64,000 nucleotides of DNA from Candidatus Gastranaerophilales bacterium (GTDB taxonomy: Bacteria > Cyanobacteriota > Vampirovibrionia > Gastranaerophilales > Gastranaerophilaceae). The stretch covers positions 124,001-188,000 of the forward strand of contig CALVEH010000003.1 in the NCBI GenBank assembly GCA_944326545.1, read 5' to 3'. Of this stretch, positions 9,270 through 17,113 are shown one piece after another. Position numbers and translations under genes: made by a program. Numbering within the stretch: the first letter of the stretch is position 1; each line of letters begins with the position of its first letter. Below the pieces are notes generated by a model that saw only the letters and a list, made by a program, of their open reading frames with translations, was not told where the DNA came from and made no database searches.

Positions 9270-9995
9270 ATGAATAACTTACAAAATGAAATAATTAATA
9301 CAAAAAAAATATACAGAGAGCTTTTTAAAAACGCACAAATAGCAATAGACAAGCAATTATCACCACTAAAAACAACTGCGCTTTGTAACCATTGCAAATC
9401 AAACTGCGATATAGATTTTAATAAAATTACACTCTTTGACAAATTTCCCCAAGAATGCAGATACAGATTTTGGCAAGAATCTGCATTAGACAAGCTTGAA
9501 AACCAAATTTCAAAAGATGTTTTAGAAAAAATCCAAGCTATAGACAAAAGAAGAGAATGTTATTCTTGCGGTTGTTGCGGCTCTTGTTGCAGATTGGCAA
9601 GTTCTGAATACTCCTTTGACCAGCTAAAAGAACGAGCTAAAAGCGGGGATAAATTTTCACAAGACTTTGTATCAATTTTCGTCCCATACGAATCAAAAGA
9701 AGAACCAAGAAAGCAATTCCCTGAATACATAGAGCTTTTAGAAAAAACATTTGAAGGTGAAGAACTCTATTTTTACTATTGTCCCAAACTCGGAGCAGAC
9801 GGTTTGTGTACGGATTATGAAAACAGACCTAATATTTGCAGAATTTTCCCAAGCGACCCGCTTGTTGTTTTCCCAACAAAATGTTCATACAACACTTGGA
9901 AAGAAGAAGTAGAAATAACAGCTCTTACGCTTCACGCAATCATTGATATTGTCGGATTTTACAAAGAAAAAATAAAATCAGCCTTAAAAGACTAG
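9270..9995 (+). CDS. YkgJ-type cysteine-cluster protein
   Basis: A 241-residue protein whose centre, CYSCGCCGSCCRL, followed later by CPKLGADGLC, NRPNICRIFPS and TKCSY, is the pattern of the YkgJ/UPF0153 CxxCxxCC Fe- or Zn-binding family; the biochemical role of the family is not settled. An additional CNHCKSNCD cluster lies in the N-terminal part. The ATG chosen is preceded by TATATT six bases earlier, with a TATAAT slightly further up; the other in-frame ATG, 18 bases earlier, would overlap this promoter region. Its end overlaps the chorismate mutase gene by four bases on the opposite strand. Confidence 0.8.
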   Translation: MNNLQNEIINTKKIYRELFKNAQIAIDKQLSPLKTTALCNHCKSNCDIDFNKITLFDKFPQECRYRFWQESALDKLENQISKDVLEKIQAIDKRRECYSCGCCGSCCRLASSEYSFDQLKERAKSGDKFSQDFVSIFVPYESKEEPRKQFPEYIELLEKTFEGEELYFYYCPKLGADGLCTDYENRPNICRIFPSDPLVVFPTKCSYNTWKEEVEITALTLHAIIDIVGFYKEKIKSALKD

Positions 9996-10360
9996 CTGTT
10001 TGCAATATCAGGACGCAAAACTTTTGCACCTTTTAAGTAAACGTGTTTTATTTCTTGTTGTGTTTTTTCCGTATTGACTACAACAAGAACTCTTATACAC
10101 TTTGTCAGACTTGGCTCGATATTAAGCTCATTCATGCACATCATAGGCACATAACTAACATCAAAATTTGCCCTCATAAATCTTGCAGGAAAAGCCGTCT
10201 TTAAATCCTTAGTCATTGTAAAAATAATATGAGATATATCCTCGATTTTAACATCATTCAGCTCAATAATTTTTGAAAACATCTCAACCGTTGCTTGACC
10301 GATTTCTTCAACAGTATCATTTTCTACGGTTATTGCGCCTCTTATACCTCTTGAAAACAT
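9992..10360 (-). CDS. aroH: Chorismate mutase, AroH class
   Basis: A monofunctional trimeric-type chorismate mutase converting chorismate to prephenate for Phe/Tyr synthesis. The 122-residue protein aligns by eye with Bacillus subtilis AroH: RGIRGAIT (active-site Arg), FPARFMR, CMNELNI (active-site Glu), KCIRVLV (active-site Arg) and HVYLKGAKVLRPD. The ATG follows the fmt stop by one base and has GGAG seven bases upstream inside the end of fmt, so the two are translationally coupled. It is the last gene of the def-fmt run. Confidence 0.92.
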   Translation of the reverse strand: MFSRGIRGAITVENDTVEEIGQATVEMFSKIIELNDVKIEDISHIIFTMTKDLKTAFPARFMRANFDVSYVPMMCMNELNIEPSLTKCIRVLVVVNTEKTQQEIKHVYLKGAKVLRPDIANS

Positions 10361-10361
10361 T

Positions 10362-11306
10362 TTACACTCCAAATTTCATTCCTGTAGTAACTTTTGCACC
10401 ATTGGTCCAAGCGTAAGCATCCATTTTAGGCTTGCCCTCAGGCTTGAGTTCTTTTATCAACAAACTGCCTTTTTTAGCTTTTACGATAATGCCTTCTTTA
10501 GTTATTTCAGAAATAACACCAATATCATCATTTTCGGTATCGTTATCTACTACTTGAGTTTTTAAAATTTTTATATTTTTACCATCTAAACTACTGCAAG
10601 CGACAGGCCAAGTGGTCATAGAACGAACATGGTTATGCAATTCTTGAGCTGACCTTGTCCAATCCAAGATAGCATCTTCTTTTTTAAATTTTTTAGCTAT
10701 GGTAACCTTAGATTCATCTTGTTTTTGAGGAACTAAAATCTTGTTATAAAGCTGTTTTATTGTCGGATACATAATAAATGGAGCTTTATCACTTATTATT
10801 TGCATCAACTCAGCGTCTGTCATATCGGGTGTGATTTTTATCTTTTCTTGAATACACATATCACCGGCATCTAGAGCTAAAACAGTCAACATTGTTGTAA
10901 TACCTGTTTCTGTTTTACCGTCATATATTGCACGCTGAATAGGATTTGCGCCTCTGTATTCAGGAAGAAGTGATGCATGTAAATTTATTGTAGCAATTTT
11001 CGGGATATCGAGTATTTCATTTGTTAAAAGTTGCCCAAAAGCAAAAGTAATAAAGAAATCCGGATTTAGGTCTCTCAACTTTTGTTTTAAATCTTCGTCA
11101 TTTTTTAAAGACTCAGTTTGCAAAACCTCAATATCATGAGCCAACGCAAAATCTTTAACAGGTGGAGGAGTTATTTTGTTACCTCTACCGCAAGGTCTGT
11201 CAGGCTGTGTAACAACAGCCATTATGTTCACATCATTAAAGTTTAAAAGTTTTTGAAGACAATTAACAGCAATCTCAGGTGTTGCCATATAAACTATATT
11301 AATCAC
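10362..11306 (-). CDS. fmt: Methionyl-tRNA formyltransferase
   Basis: Transfers a formyl group from 10-formyl-THF to initiator Met-tRNA. The 314-residue protein has TQPDRPCGRGNKITPPPVK, FAFGQLL, the formyl-transfer HASLLPEYRGANPIQ segment and LDAGDM, followed by a C-terminal OB-like tRNA-binding part beginning near residue 205. It uses a GTG start with AGAGGAG six bases upstream; the gap to def is three bases. The pair def-fmt forms the usual formylation/deformylation cassette. Confidence 0.97.
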   Translation of the reverse strand: MINIVYMATPEIAVNCLQKLLNFNDVNIMAVVTQPDRPCGRGNKITPPPVKDFALAHDIEVLQTESLKNDEDLKQKLRDLNPDFFITFAFGQLLTNEILDIPKIATINLHASLLPEYRGANPIQRAIYDGKTETGITTMLTVLALDAGDMCIQEKIKITPDMTDAELMQIISDKAPFIMYPTIKQLYNKILVPQKQDESKVTIAKKFKKEDAILDWTRSAQELHNHVRSMTTWPVACSSLDGKNIKILKTQVVDNDTENDDIGVISEITKEGIIVKAKKGSLLIKELKPEGKPKMDAYAWTNGAKVTTGMKFGV

Positions 11307-11309
11307 TAA

Positions 11310-11936
11310 TTACTCCTCTGCATCTTCAAGCTTTTTTTCTCCGTTTGCAAGAACAGTTTCTCCCGGATTAACAGGAATAGACTCAAGTTCTTTTTCTATT
11401 TCAGGTTCTTGCAGTAATTTGTCAGCATCAACAGGTTCTAACCCCTTTTCTGCAAGTATTCTGTCTGCTTCAAAACGATTACGACAATGGTCTATAAACA
11501 AAATACCGTCCAGGTGATCAAACTCGTGTTGTATAGCTCTAGCTAACAAACTTCCGTCTTTACCTTCCAAAACAAAAGGTTTTCCGTGAATATCAAGAGC
11601 TTTAACCATAACATTGGCATATCTTTTTACGTCTGTATATGCTTCAGGAAAGCTAAGACAACCTTCATAGCTGCTGCAAGCACCTGATTTTTTAATAATC
11701 TTAGGGTTAATAAAAACTATAGGATTCAAAGGTTGATTGCCTGTTGAAACGTCTATAACAAAAATTCTCAAGTTTTCGCCAATCTGAGGTGCAGCCAAAC
11801 CAACACCATTTTTAGCGTACATAGTATCTAACAAATCATGCACTAAAGTTTGAATTTTTTTAGATATTTTAGAAACTTCCTTAGAAGGTCTTCTTAAAGT
11901 TTCATCACCATATTTCACAATTTTTTTTATAGACAT
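11310..11936 (-). CDS. def: Peptide deformylase
   Basis: Removes the N-formyl group from nascent proteins. All three family motifs are present: GVGLAAPQIG (about residue 42), EGCLSFP (about 93) and QHEFDHLDG (about 136), the Cys and two His binding the metal. The 208-residue chain has an extra acidic C-terminal tail of about 40 residues (from PEIEKELE on), longer than in many homologs. GAGGA precedes the ATG. Upstream is the dCMP deaminase gene after 16 bases. Confidence 0.97.
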   Translation of the reverse strand: MSIKKIVKYGDETLRRPSKEVSKISKKIQTLVHDLLDTMYAKNGVGLAAPQIGENLRIFVIDVSTGNQPLNPIVFINPKIIKKSGACSSYEGCLSFPEAYTDVKRYANVMVKALDIHGKPFVLEGKDGSLLARAIQHEFDHLDGILFIDHCRNRFEADRILAEKGLEPVDADKLLQEPEIEKELESIPVNPGETVLANGEKKLEDAEE

Positions 11937-11952
11937 TTCTTATTCCTCGTAA

Positions 11953-12405
11953 TTATTGCGGACGTTGCTCATCCAACTCTTTTCTAATATCATCAACTGT
12001 TACATATACAACAGGTGAATTTTCATCTTTTTGGAGATATACATCTTTTATACCGGCTTGAACAATGAATCTTTTGCACAAAATACAAATAAAGTTGTGC
12101 CCGTAAATGTACATTGTTGCATCTTTACATCTATCTTGACCGGCTTGGATAATAGCATTTTGTTCAGCATGGATGCTACGACAAGTTTCATACATTGTAC
12201 CAGAAGGAATGTTGTTTTCTATTCTGTAGCATTTGCCCAATTCGTAACAAGAAACTACTTTAGAAGGAGTTCCGTTATATCCGGTAGCCTTTATTTTTTT
12301 ATCTTCACCAACAATTACAGCACCGACCTTAGCTCTAAAACAGTTTGAACGTGTTGCACAAGTTTTTGCAATTTCTAAAAAATATTCATTCCACGGTTTT
12401 ATCAT
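11953..12405 (-). CDS. comEB: dCMP/cytidine deaminase family zinc enzyme
   Basis: Belongs to the deoxycytidylate deaminase group that makes dUMP for thymidylate synthesis. The zinc site is HAEQNAI (His and catalytic Glu) with CILC as the paired cysteines; the usual Pro before the first of these Cys is replaced (NFICILC). The 150-residue length and the MYIYGHNF strand match ComEB/DctD proteins. It heads or joins the def-fmt-aroH run. The dUTPase elsewhere in this window supplies dUMP by another route. Confidence 0.85.
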   Translation of the reverse strand: MIKPWNEYFLEIAKTCATRSNCFRAKVGAVIVGEDKKIKATGYNGTPSKVVSCYELGKCYRIENNIPSGTMYETCRSIHAEQNAIIQAGQDRCKDATMYIYGHNFICILCKRFIVQAGIKDVYLQKDENSPVVYVTVDDIRKELDEQRPQ

Positions 12406-12430
12406 CTTAAATTCCTTTATTACACGATAT

Positions 12431-13102
12431 CTACTGTGCAGGCATCATTTGCATTACCTGATTTAACATTTGTTGTAGTTGTTCTTCATCCATACCTTGA
12501 AGTTGAGATTGTAGCTCAGAGGGATTAACATTCATCAAAGAATTTGAATCCATTGCATAATCTTCTCCACCTAACTTTGGAGGCACATTAGGACCGGTAG
12601 CAGGTCTGAGTTTCTTAGGTTGAATCTTTTTGGGTTGAATCTTCTTAGGCTGAATTTTTCTTACATGAGGTCTTCCTACAGACGAAGTTGTATTAGATGT
12701 CTGATAAGAACCTGATTTTTCAGCTTGCACCAAATCATACAAATTATTAACCATTCCCATCAATCTATTTATGGTATTTAAATCAACAGCCCCACCTGCA
12801 AAAGAACTCGTACCATCTTCAGAAATCCAGCCTATAACATTACCATTTCTGTCTTTAAAGTACAAAGTTCCTATCACAACAATACTTTGATCCTTCTTAT
12901 CTGATCTTGATCCCAATCTTATATCATAACCGTTTCTAACAGAAACAGCATTGTCTGCATACATGTCTTTTTGCCAAAATTCTGTTCTCATAGATTTTTT
13001 TGCTTTTTTGGTAATCATTGGAGCAGAAGCAATAGCTATTATACAAACTATCAATAAGGTTATTAAGGCTTCTGCCAAGGAAAATGCTAAATACTTTTTC
13101 AT
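12431..13102 (-). CDS. Type IV pilin-like (pseudopilin) protein
   Basis: A 223-residue protein starting MKKYLA-FSLAEALITLLIV, a prepilin-peptidase signal: short basic leader, Phe+1, Glu+5 and about 20 hydrophobic residues. The residue before the cleavage point is Ala where Gly is normal. A periplasmic beta-rich region (DRNGNVIGWISEDG) follows. Then come three tandem KIQPK units and a Gln/Met-rich tail. The ATG with GAGG upstream was chosen; a longer frame to base 13156 would bury the signal. It lies just upstream of the dCMP deaminase gene. Role in a pilus, secretion or DNA-uptake machine cannot be decided from here. Confidence 0.8.
   Translation of the reverse strand: MKKYLAFSLAEALITLLIVCIIAIASAPMITKKAKKSMRTEFWQKDMYADNAVSVRNGYDIRLGSRSDKKDQSIVVIGTLYFKDRNGNVIGWISEDGTSSFAGGAVDLNTINRLMGMVNNLYDLVQAEKSGSYQTSNTTSSVGRPHVRKIQPKKIQPKKIQPKKLRPATGPNVPPKLGGEDYAMDSNSLMNVNPSELQSQLQGMDEEQLQQMLNQVMQMMPAQ
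12611..12655 (-). repeat. Three 15-bp tandem repeats in the pseudopilin gene
   Basis: Three nearly identical 15-bp units (such as TTCTTAGGTTGAATC) encode the KIQPK repeats in the Pro/Lys linker of the pseudopilin. Slippage could vary the linker length between strains. Confidence 0.7.
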
Positions 13103-13218
13103 TAAAAATCCTCTATTTCCTGAACATAAATATATTCTATTGCCATTTATCCCCAAAGTAAAGGCTTTTATAACACAAACTTACAGAAAAAAACCAACAA
13201 ATAGAGGAAAAAAAGTAC

Positions 13219-13246
13219 TTGCCATAATTTGGGAATTCTATATAAT
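13219..13246 (+). promoter_or_regulatory. Promoter of the HU gene
   Basis: TTGCCA, a 16-base spacer, then TATAAT, a near-consensus housekeeping promoter. The transcript would start about 30 bases before the HU start codon, leaving room for the AAGGGG ribosome-binding site. Confidence 0.75.
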
Positions 13247-13282
13247 AAAAAATGTACATTTTAAGAAAAGGGGTTTACCACT

Positions 13283-13573
13283 ATGAACAAAGAAGAATTA
13301 GTACAAGAAGTATCAAAAAAAGCTAAAGTTACTCAAAAAGAAGCTGCTGAAGTTGTTAACGCTTTGATGGAAACAATCGAAAAAACAGTTGCTAAAGGTA
13401 AAAAAGTTACATTAGTTGGCTTTGGTACTTTCGAAGCTAGAAAAAGAGCTGCTAGAACTGGCCGCAACCCACAAACTGGTAAAGAAATTAAAATTGCTGC
13501 TAAAACAGTTCCTGCTTTCTCTGCTGGTAAAAAATTCAAAGAAGCTGTTGATTGCAAAGCTTGCAAAAAATAG
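13283..13573 (+). CDS. hup: HU-family nucleoid DNA-binding protein
   Basis: A 96-residue histone-like protein that bends and compacts DNA. The HU signature is clear: MNKEELVQEVSKKAK helix, VGFGTFEARKRAARTGRNPQ leading to the beta-arm, KIAAKTVPAFSAGKKFKE at the end. A short Cys-containing tail (DCKACKK) replaces the usual Lys-rich end. AAGGGG precedes the ATG; a strong promoter is upstream and a perfect terminator follows, so it is transcribed alone. Confidence 0.97.
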   Translation: MNKEELVQEVSKKAKVTQKEAAEVVNALMETIEKTVAKGKKVTLVGFGTFEARKRAARTGRNPQTGKEIKIAAKTVPAFSAGKKFKEAVDCKACKK

Positions 13574-13594
13574 TTTTAAACTGCTTTATAAGGT

Positions 13595-13624
13595 AGGCGG
13601 AACGTTTGTTCCGCCTATTTTTTA
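13595..13624 (+). terminator. Terminator of the HU gene
   Basis: A 9-bp perfect stem AGGCGGAAC/GTTCCGCCT with a GTTT loop, then ATTTTTT, the form of a strong intrinsic terminator. Confidence 0.92.
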
Positions 13625-13640
13625 TGCAATTTTGTCACAC

Positions 13641-13671
13641 AAAAAAGCACCTGCATAATAGCAGGTGCTTT
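13641..13671 (-). terminator. Terminator of the reverse rubrerythrin gene
   Basis: An 11-bp stem AAAGCACCTGC/GCAGGTGCTTT with a 6-base loop; on the minus strand a run of Ts follows. It lies about 20 bases past the rubrerythrin stop. Confidence 0.9.
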
Positions 13672-13691
13672 CAAATAAATACCGGTTAAAA

Positions 13692-14243
13692 TTAACCGAA
13701 ATATCTTTTCAACAAACCTTGGAAAGCTTGTCCGTGACGAGCTTCGTCTTTACACATTTCGTGTACTGTATCGTGGATAGCATCAAGGTTAAGTTCTTTA
13801 GCTCTAGCAGCAATAGCCTTTTTAGCTGCACAAGCGCCTGATTCAGCTTCCACACGCATTTCCAAGTTTCTTTTTGTAGAATTTGTAACAACTTCGCCCA
13901 ACAATTCAGCAAATTTAGCTGCGTGTTCTGCTTCTTCAAAAGCTATTCTTTTGTAAGCTTCAGCTACTTCAGGATAGCCTTCTCTGTCAGCTTGTCTGCT
14001 CATAGCCAAGTACATACCAACTTCAGTACATTCACCCATAAAGTGGTCTTTTAAACCTTGTTTAACTTCAGCATCAACGTCAGCACCAACACCGATTCTG
14101 TGTTCATCAGCCCAGCCAACAACGCCTTCGCCTTCTGCAACTTTATTAAATTTATCAGCTGTAGCACCGCAAAGTGGGCATTTTTCTGGTGCTGCATCGC
14201 CTTCGTGAACATATCCGCAAACTGAACATACAAATTTTGCCAT
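13692..14243 (-). CDS. Reverse-type rubrerythrin (rubredoxin domain first)
   Basis: A 183-residue peroxide-scavenging di-iron protein. The rubredoxin domain comes first ([10 protein letters not shown] and CPLCGA), followed by the ferritin-like four-helix domain with ligands in [27 protein letters not shown] and KDEARHG. This domain order is that of reverse rubrerythrins of clostridia, which reduce H2O2 and O2 in anaerobes with electrons from NADH via a reductase. The ATG with AAGGAA was chosen; the longer frame adds a basic stretch with no homology. The promoter carries a near-perfect palindromic operator shared with the perR gene. Confidence 0.94.
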   Translation of the reverse strand: MAKFVCSVCGYVHEGDAAPEKCPLCGATADKFNKVAEGEGVVGWADEHRIGVGADVDAEVKQGLKDHFMGECTEVGMYLAMSRQADREGYPEVAEAYKRIAFEEAEHAAKFAELLGEVVTNSTKRNLEMRVEAESGACAAKKAIAARAKELNLDAIHDTVHEMCKDEARHGQAFQGLLKRYFG

Positions 14244-14294
14244 AATTTCCTTCTTTCTTTTTATCCTTACTATCAACTACGAGTTTTTGTTTTC

Positions 14295-14317
14295 TTATTA
14301 GGAATCATTCCTAATAA
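14295..14317. promoter_or_regulatory. PerR-like operator of the reverse rubrerythrin gene
   Basis: A perfect 23-bp palindrome, arms TTATTAGGAA and TTCCTAATAA around TCA. It begins four bases after the -10 box and so covers the expected transcription start, a repressor position. The sequence closely matches one at the perR promoter 23 kb away. Confidence 0.8.
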
Positions 14318-14321
14318 AATT

Positions 14322-14350
14322 ATTATACACATGTATATTTGAAAAATCAA
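14322..14350 (-). promoter_or_regulatory. Promoter of the reverse rubrerythrin gene
   Basis: On the minus strand TTGATT, a 17-base spacer, and TATAAT. The operator follows immediately, suggesting strong transcription when the repressor is inactive. Confidence 0.8.
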
Positions 14351-14353
14351 GCC

Positions 14354-15220
14354 TTATATGTTTTTTATCCAAACACCGCTTATAACACGTTTTATGCCAC
14401 TAACATCTTCCAAGACTGTTATATTTGTATAACCATTTTGCTCCATGATTTTTTTAACTTCACATGCCTGCCCTTGTCCAAGTTCAAACATTAAATATCC
14501 AGCATTATTCAGGTATTCACAGGCATTTTGAGCAATTTTCTGATAAAATTCCAATCCTTTCTCATCTTTAGTAAAAAGTGCTTCGTAAGGCTCATAATCA
14601 CGAACTTCTATTTGCAAGTGAGGTTTTTCTTGAGGCGGGATATATGGAGGATTGGAAATTATTACATCAAACTTCTCCTCTTCGCGTATTTTTGAAAATA
14701 AATCAGACTTTCTAAACAAAGCTCGGTTCATTAAATCAAGGTGCATAGCATTATTTAGCGCAATTTTTAAAGCATCATTAGAAATATCAACACCAAGAAC
14801 TTGTGCATCAGTTTTTTTAGCGACCATACAAGCAATACAACCGGTGCCTGTGCCTATATCAAGAACTTGTTTAAACTCATTTTCTTTAATAACTTCTATA
14901 GCTTTATTCACTAACAATTCTGTTTCAGGCCTGGGTGTAAGTGTATGATTTGAAACTTCAAACTTATGCCCCATAAAGAATGAACACCCTAAAATTTGAG
15001 ACATCGGCTGTTTTGTCAAAAGTCTTGTCTGAATAGTTTCGTACAATTTTTGAATATCTTTTAAAGAAGGCATTATGCCTATAATTAAATCTTTGGGCGT
15101 AAGCCCGCTAATAACCTCTATGGCAAAATCTATTTCAGCAGATGCTGTATCAACACTATAGCCTTTATCAATATAAGCTTTGATTAAATCAGCTTTCTTT
15201 AATTCTCGAATCGTGTTCAT
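14354..15220 (-). CDS. prmC: Release factor glutamine methyltransferase
   Basis: Methylates the Gln of the GGQ motif in peptide release factors. The 288-residue protein has an N-terminal helical domain, the SAM motif VLDIGTGTGCIA (near residue 120) and the catalytic NPPYIPP (near 190) with EVRDYEPYEAL after it, all typical of PrmC/HemK. The ATG lies within the end of the upstream gene, overlapping it by 32 bases in another frame, with AGGAA ten bases before; translational coupling is likely. prfA is not adjacent in this window. Confidence 0.95.
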   Translation of the reverse strand: MNTIRELKKADLIKAYIDKGYSVDTASAEIDFAIEVISGLTPKDLIIGIMPSLKDIQKLYETIQTRLLTKQPMSQILGCSFFMGHKFEVSNHTLTPRPETELLVNKAIEVIKENEFKQVLDIGTGTGCIACMVAKKTDAQVLGVDISNDALKIALNNAMHLDLMNRALFRKSDLFSKIREEEKFDVIISNPPYIPPQEKPHLQIEVRDYEPYEALFTKDEKGLEFYQKIAQNACEYLNNAGYLMFELGQGQACEVKKIMEQNGYTNITVLEDVSGIKRVISGVWIKNI

Positions 15221-15692
15221 CAATAATATTTCCTATCATGTTTTTTAAATCAAGACGAGACAAATTATCTGTTTCTGTCTTTTGTATATTGTATTTTTTA
15301 CAAAGCATATCATAATAATAAAGTTGTTTTTTTGTTGGCGGCTCTTTTGACAATTTAAACTCTGCAGCTTTTTTTCTTTGTTCTTTTGCAATTGCCTTTT
15401 GTTTTTCTAAAAAAGGTTTTTGAGATTCTTTTAAAGCAAGTTGTTTTTTATTCTCATTAATAAGCTTTGTTAACTCATTCAAAAATTTTTCATCTTCAAA
15501 CTCTTGTATAATCCACTCAAAATGAGGATTGTTCTGCTGATAATAGTACTGCTCATCTTCAATGAATAAATTAAGAATCTCTTCAGTAGGCTTTTCGCTA
15601 TGTTTTTTTACAAAACTTTTTATAAAGCCAAACAATGCCGACTTTTGATTTTTGGTTAAATCAAGAAACAAAGTATTTTTCAAATAATACAT
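15189..15692 (-). CDS. Hypothetical helical protein upstream of prmC
   Basis: A 167-residue, very charged, mostly helical protein. The middle (about 75-120) is Lys/Glu/Gln-rich and likely coiled coil; the end contains PPTKKQLYYYDMLCKKYNIQ, a short motif like those in which a helix pair follows P-T-x-K-Q in some helicase or phage proteins. No family is assigned. Its start overlaps the stop region of the small upstream gene, and its end overlaps prmC, so the three are one transcript. Confidence 0.6.
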   Translation of the reverse strand: MYYLKNTLFLDLTKNQKSALFGFIKSFVKKHSEKPTEEILNLFIEDEQYYYQQNNPHFEWIIQEFEDEKFLNELTKLINENKKQLALKESQKPFLEKQKAIAKEQRKKAAEFKLSKEPPTKKQLYYYDMLCKKYNIQKTETDNLSRLDLKNMIGNIIDEHDSRIKES

Positions 15693-15693
15693 A

Positions 15694-15876
15694 TTATCTT
15701 AGCAAATCATTGATATCAAACTTTTTAGAAAGCTTATCATTCTTAAACTGCATAAACTTTTTTAAAATAGGATTAGTAGCATTTTGCACAACAACTTGAG
15801 GTTTAGACTCTGTTTTAACCTCTGTTTTATCTTTTGCTTGTGCCAATTTCTCTGTAATATCAGTTACTTTATCCAT
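15694..15876 (-). CDS. Small hypothetical protein, 60 aa
   Basis: A 60-residue polar protein ending FDINDLLR, with no membrane segment. Its stop lies one base from the ATG of the next gene, so it is probably translated in the same transcript. No good Shine-Dalgarno is seen. Support is only its tight spacing with the next gene and compatible codon use. Confidence 0.45.
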   Translation of the reverse strand: MDKVTDITEKLAQAKDKTEVKTESKPQVVVQNATNPILKKFMQFKNDKLSKKFDINDLLR

Positions 15877-15940
15877 TCTTATATTTTAACTCATTTTTTC
15901 TACTAATGCTATATATATAAAAACCCAAAACCGTTTATTA

Positions 15941-15970
15941 TTGCCAAAAGTTTATATATTAACTTATAAT
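15941..15970 (+). promoter_or_regulatory. Promoter of dut, probably leaderless
   Basis: TTGCCA, an 18-base spacer, TATAAT, then only six bases before the dut ATG. Transcription should begin at or next to the A of the start codon, and no Shine-Dalgarno is present. Confidence 0.7.
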
Positions 15971-15976
15971 TGGCTT

Positions 15977-16423
15977 ATGGAAAAAATCAACTTAAAAATA
16001 CAAAAACTAAACGAAAATGTGACATTACCAAGCTACCAAACAGAAGGTGCAGCAGGAATGGATCTATGCGCATTTTTGAGCGAACCTGTCACGTTAAAAT
16101 CACTTGAGAGAAAGCTCATACCAACCGGTTTAAAAATGGAATTACCAAAAGGCTACGAAGCTCAAGTGCGCCCCCGTTCCGGTATGTCGATAAAGAACGG
16201 TATAACTCTTGTGAATTGCGTAGGTACAATTGATGAAGACTACAGAGGAGAGCTTTGTGTCCCTGTGATAAATCTTTCTACAGAAGAGTTCACCATACAA
16301 AACGGAGACAGAATAGCCCAGATGGTTATATCTCCTGTTACTAAAGCAGAAATAGAAGTTGTAACTGAGCTTTCAAACACATCACGCGGAGAAGGCGGAT
16401 TCGGTTCGACAGGTAAAAACTAA
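15977..16423 (+). CDS. dut: dUTP diphosphatase
   Basis: Hydrolyses dUTP to dUMP, keeping uracil out of DNA and feeding thymidylate synthesis. The 148-residue trimeric dUTPase shows the five motifs: AAGMDLCA (1), PRSGMS (2), NCVGTIDEDYRGE (3), GDRIAQMV (4) and the C-terminal GEGGFGSTG (5). The start is the ATG placed six bases after the -10 box; a longer frame begins upstream of the promoter and is unlikely. serB follows and may share the transcript. Confidence 0.97.
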   Translation: MEKINLKIQKLNENVTLPSYQTEGAAGMDLCAFLSEPVTLKSLERKLIPTGLKMELPKGYEAQVRPRSGMSIKNGITLVNCVGTIDEDYRGELCVPVINLSTEEFTIQNGDRIAQMVISPVTKAEIEVVTELSNTSRGEGGFGSTGKN

Positions 16424-16440
16424 CGAAAGTGTATACTCAA

Positions 16441-17067
16441 ATGACAACAAAACTGGCTGTTTTTGATTTTGACTCAACATTAATGGATGGAGAAACCATT
16501 GAAATAATTGCCAAAGAAGTTGGCCTTCAAGAAGAAGTTGCATCTGTCACTAAAAGAGCAATGGAAGGAGAGTTAGACTTTTTTGACAGTCTTACATACA
16601 GAGTATCTCTTTTAAAAGGATTGAAAGAATCTAAGGTTAATGAAATTTGTCACTCTCTGCCATATATGAACGGCGCTAAAGAAACAATATCGGAACTAAA
16701 ACAAAGAGGTTATATAGTTGTTTGTTTTTCAGGCGGTTTTCAAAATGCGACATCTTATGCAAAAGATATTTTGGGATATGACGCAGATTTTTCTAACATT
16801 TTCCATATCAAAGACGGTATTTTAACAGGCCAAGTCGGAGGAGAAATGATGTTCTCGGACAGCAAAGGTAAAATGCTTGAAAGGTTAAAAAACATCTTAA
16901 AAGTTTCTTATGACAACACTCTTACCGTAGGTGACGGAGCAAACGACTTGAGTATGTTTAAACACGCAGCTACAAGAGTATCATTTTGCGGCAAGCCAAT
17001 ATTGAAAAAAGCTGCAACTATTTGTCTTGAAGAAAAAGATTTAACACTAATGCTTGATAAAATCTAA
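16441..17067 (+). CDS. serB: Phosphoserine phosphatase
   Basis: A HAD-superfamily phosphatase for the last step of serine synthesis. The catalytic DFDSTLMDGE lies at the N-terminus, FSGGFQNAT is motif II and VGDGANDLSMF is motif IV; the alpha-helical cap lies between about residues 30 and 75. At 208 residues it is the short single-domain form without an ACT domain. It begins 17 bases after dut; an in-frame GTG at base 16429 is an alternative start. Other HAD phosphatases share these motifs, but the GGF-NAT and overall order fit SerB. Confidence 0.88.
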   Translation: MTTKLAVFDFDSTLMDGETIEIIAKEVGLQEEVASVTKRAMEGELDFFDSLTYRVSLLKGLKESKVNEICHSLPYMNGAKETISELKQRGYIVVCFSGGFQNATSYAKDILGYDADFSNIFHIKDGILTGQVGGEMMFSDSKGKMLERLKNILKVSYDNTLTVGDGANDLSMFKHAATRVSFCGKPILKKAATICLEEKDLTLMLDKI

Positions 17068-17101
17068 TAAAAAAGAAACAGGATAATTTCTTATCCTGTT
17101 C
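17068..17101 (-). terminator. Terminator, mainly for the minus-strand gene
   Basis: A 10-bp stem AACAGGATAA/TTATCCTGTT with a TTTC loop directly after the serB stop. The T-run (TTTCTTTTTT) follows on the minus strand, so it ends the 224-aa gene; it may also help stop serB. Confidence 0.75.
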
Positions 17102-17113
17102 TAGTGCATGTCA

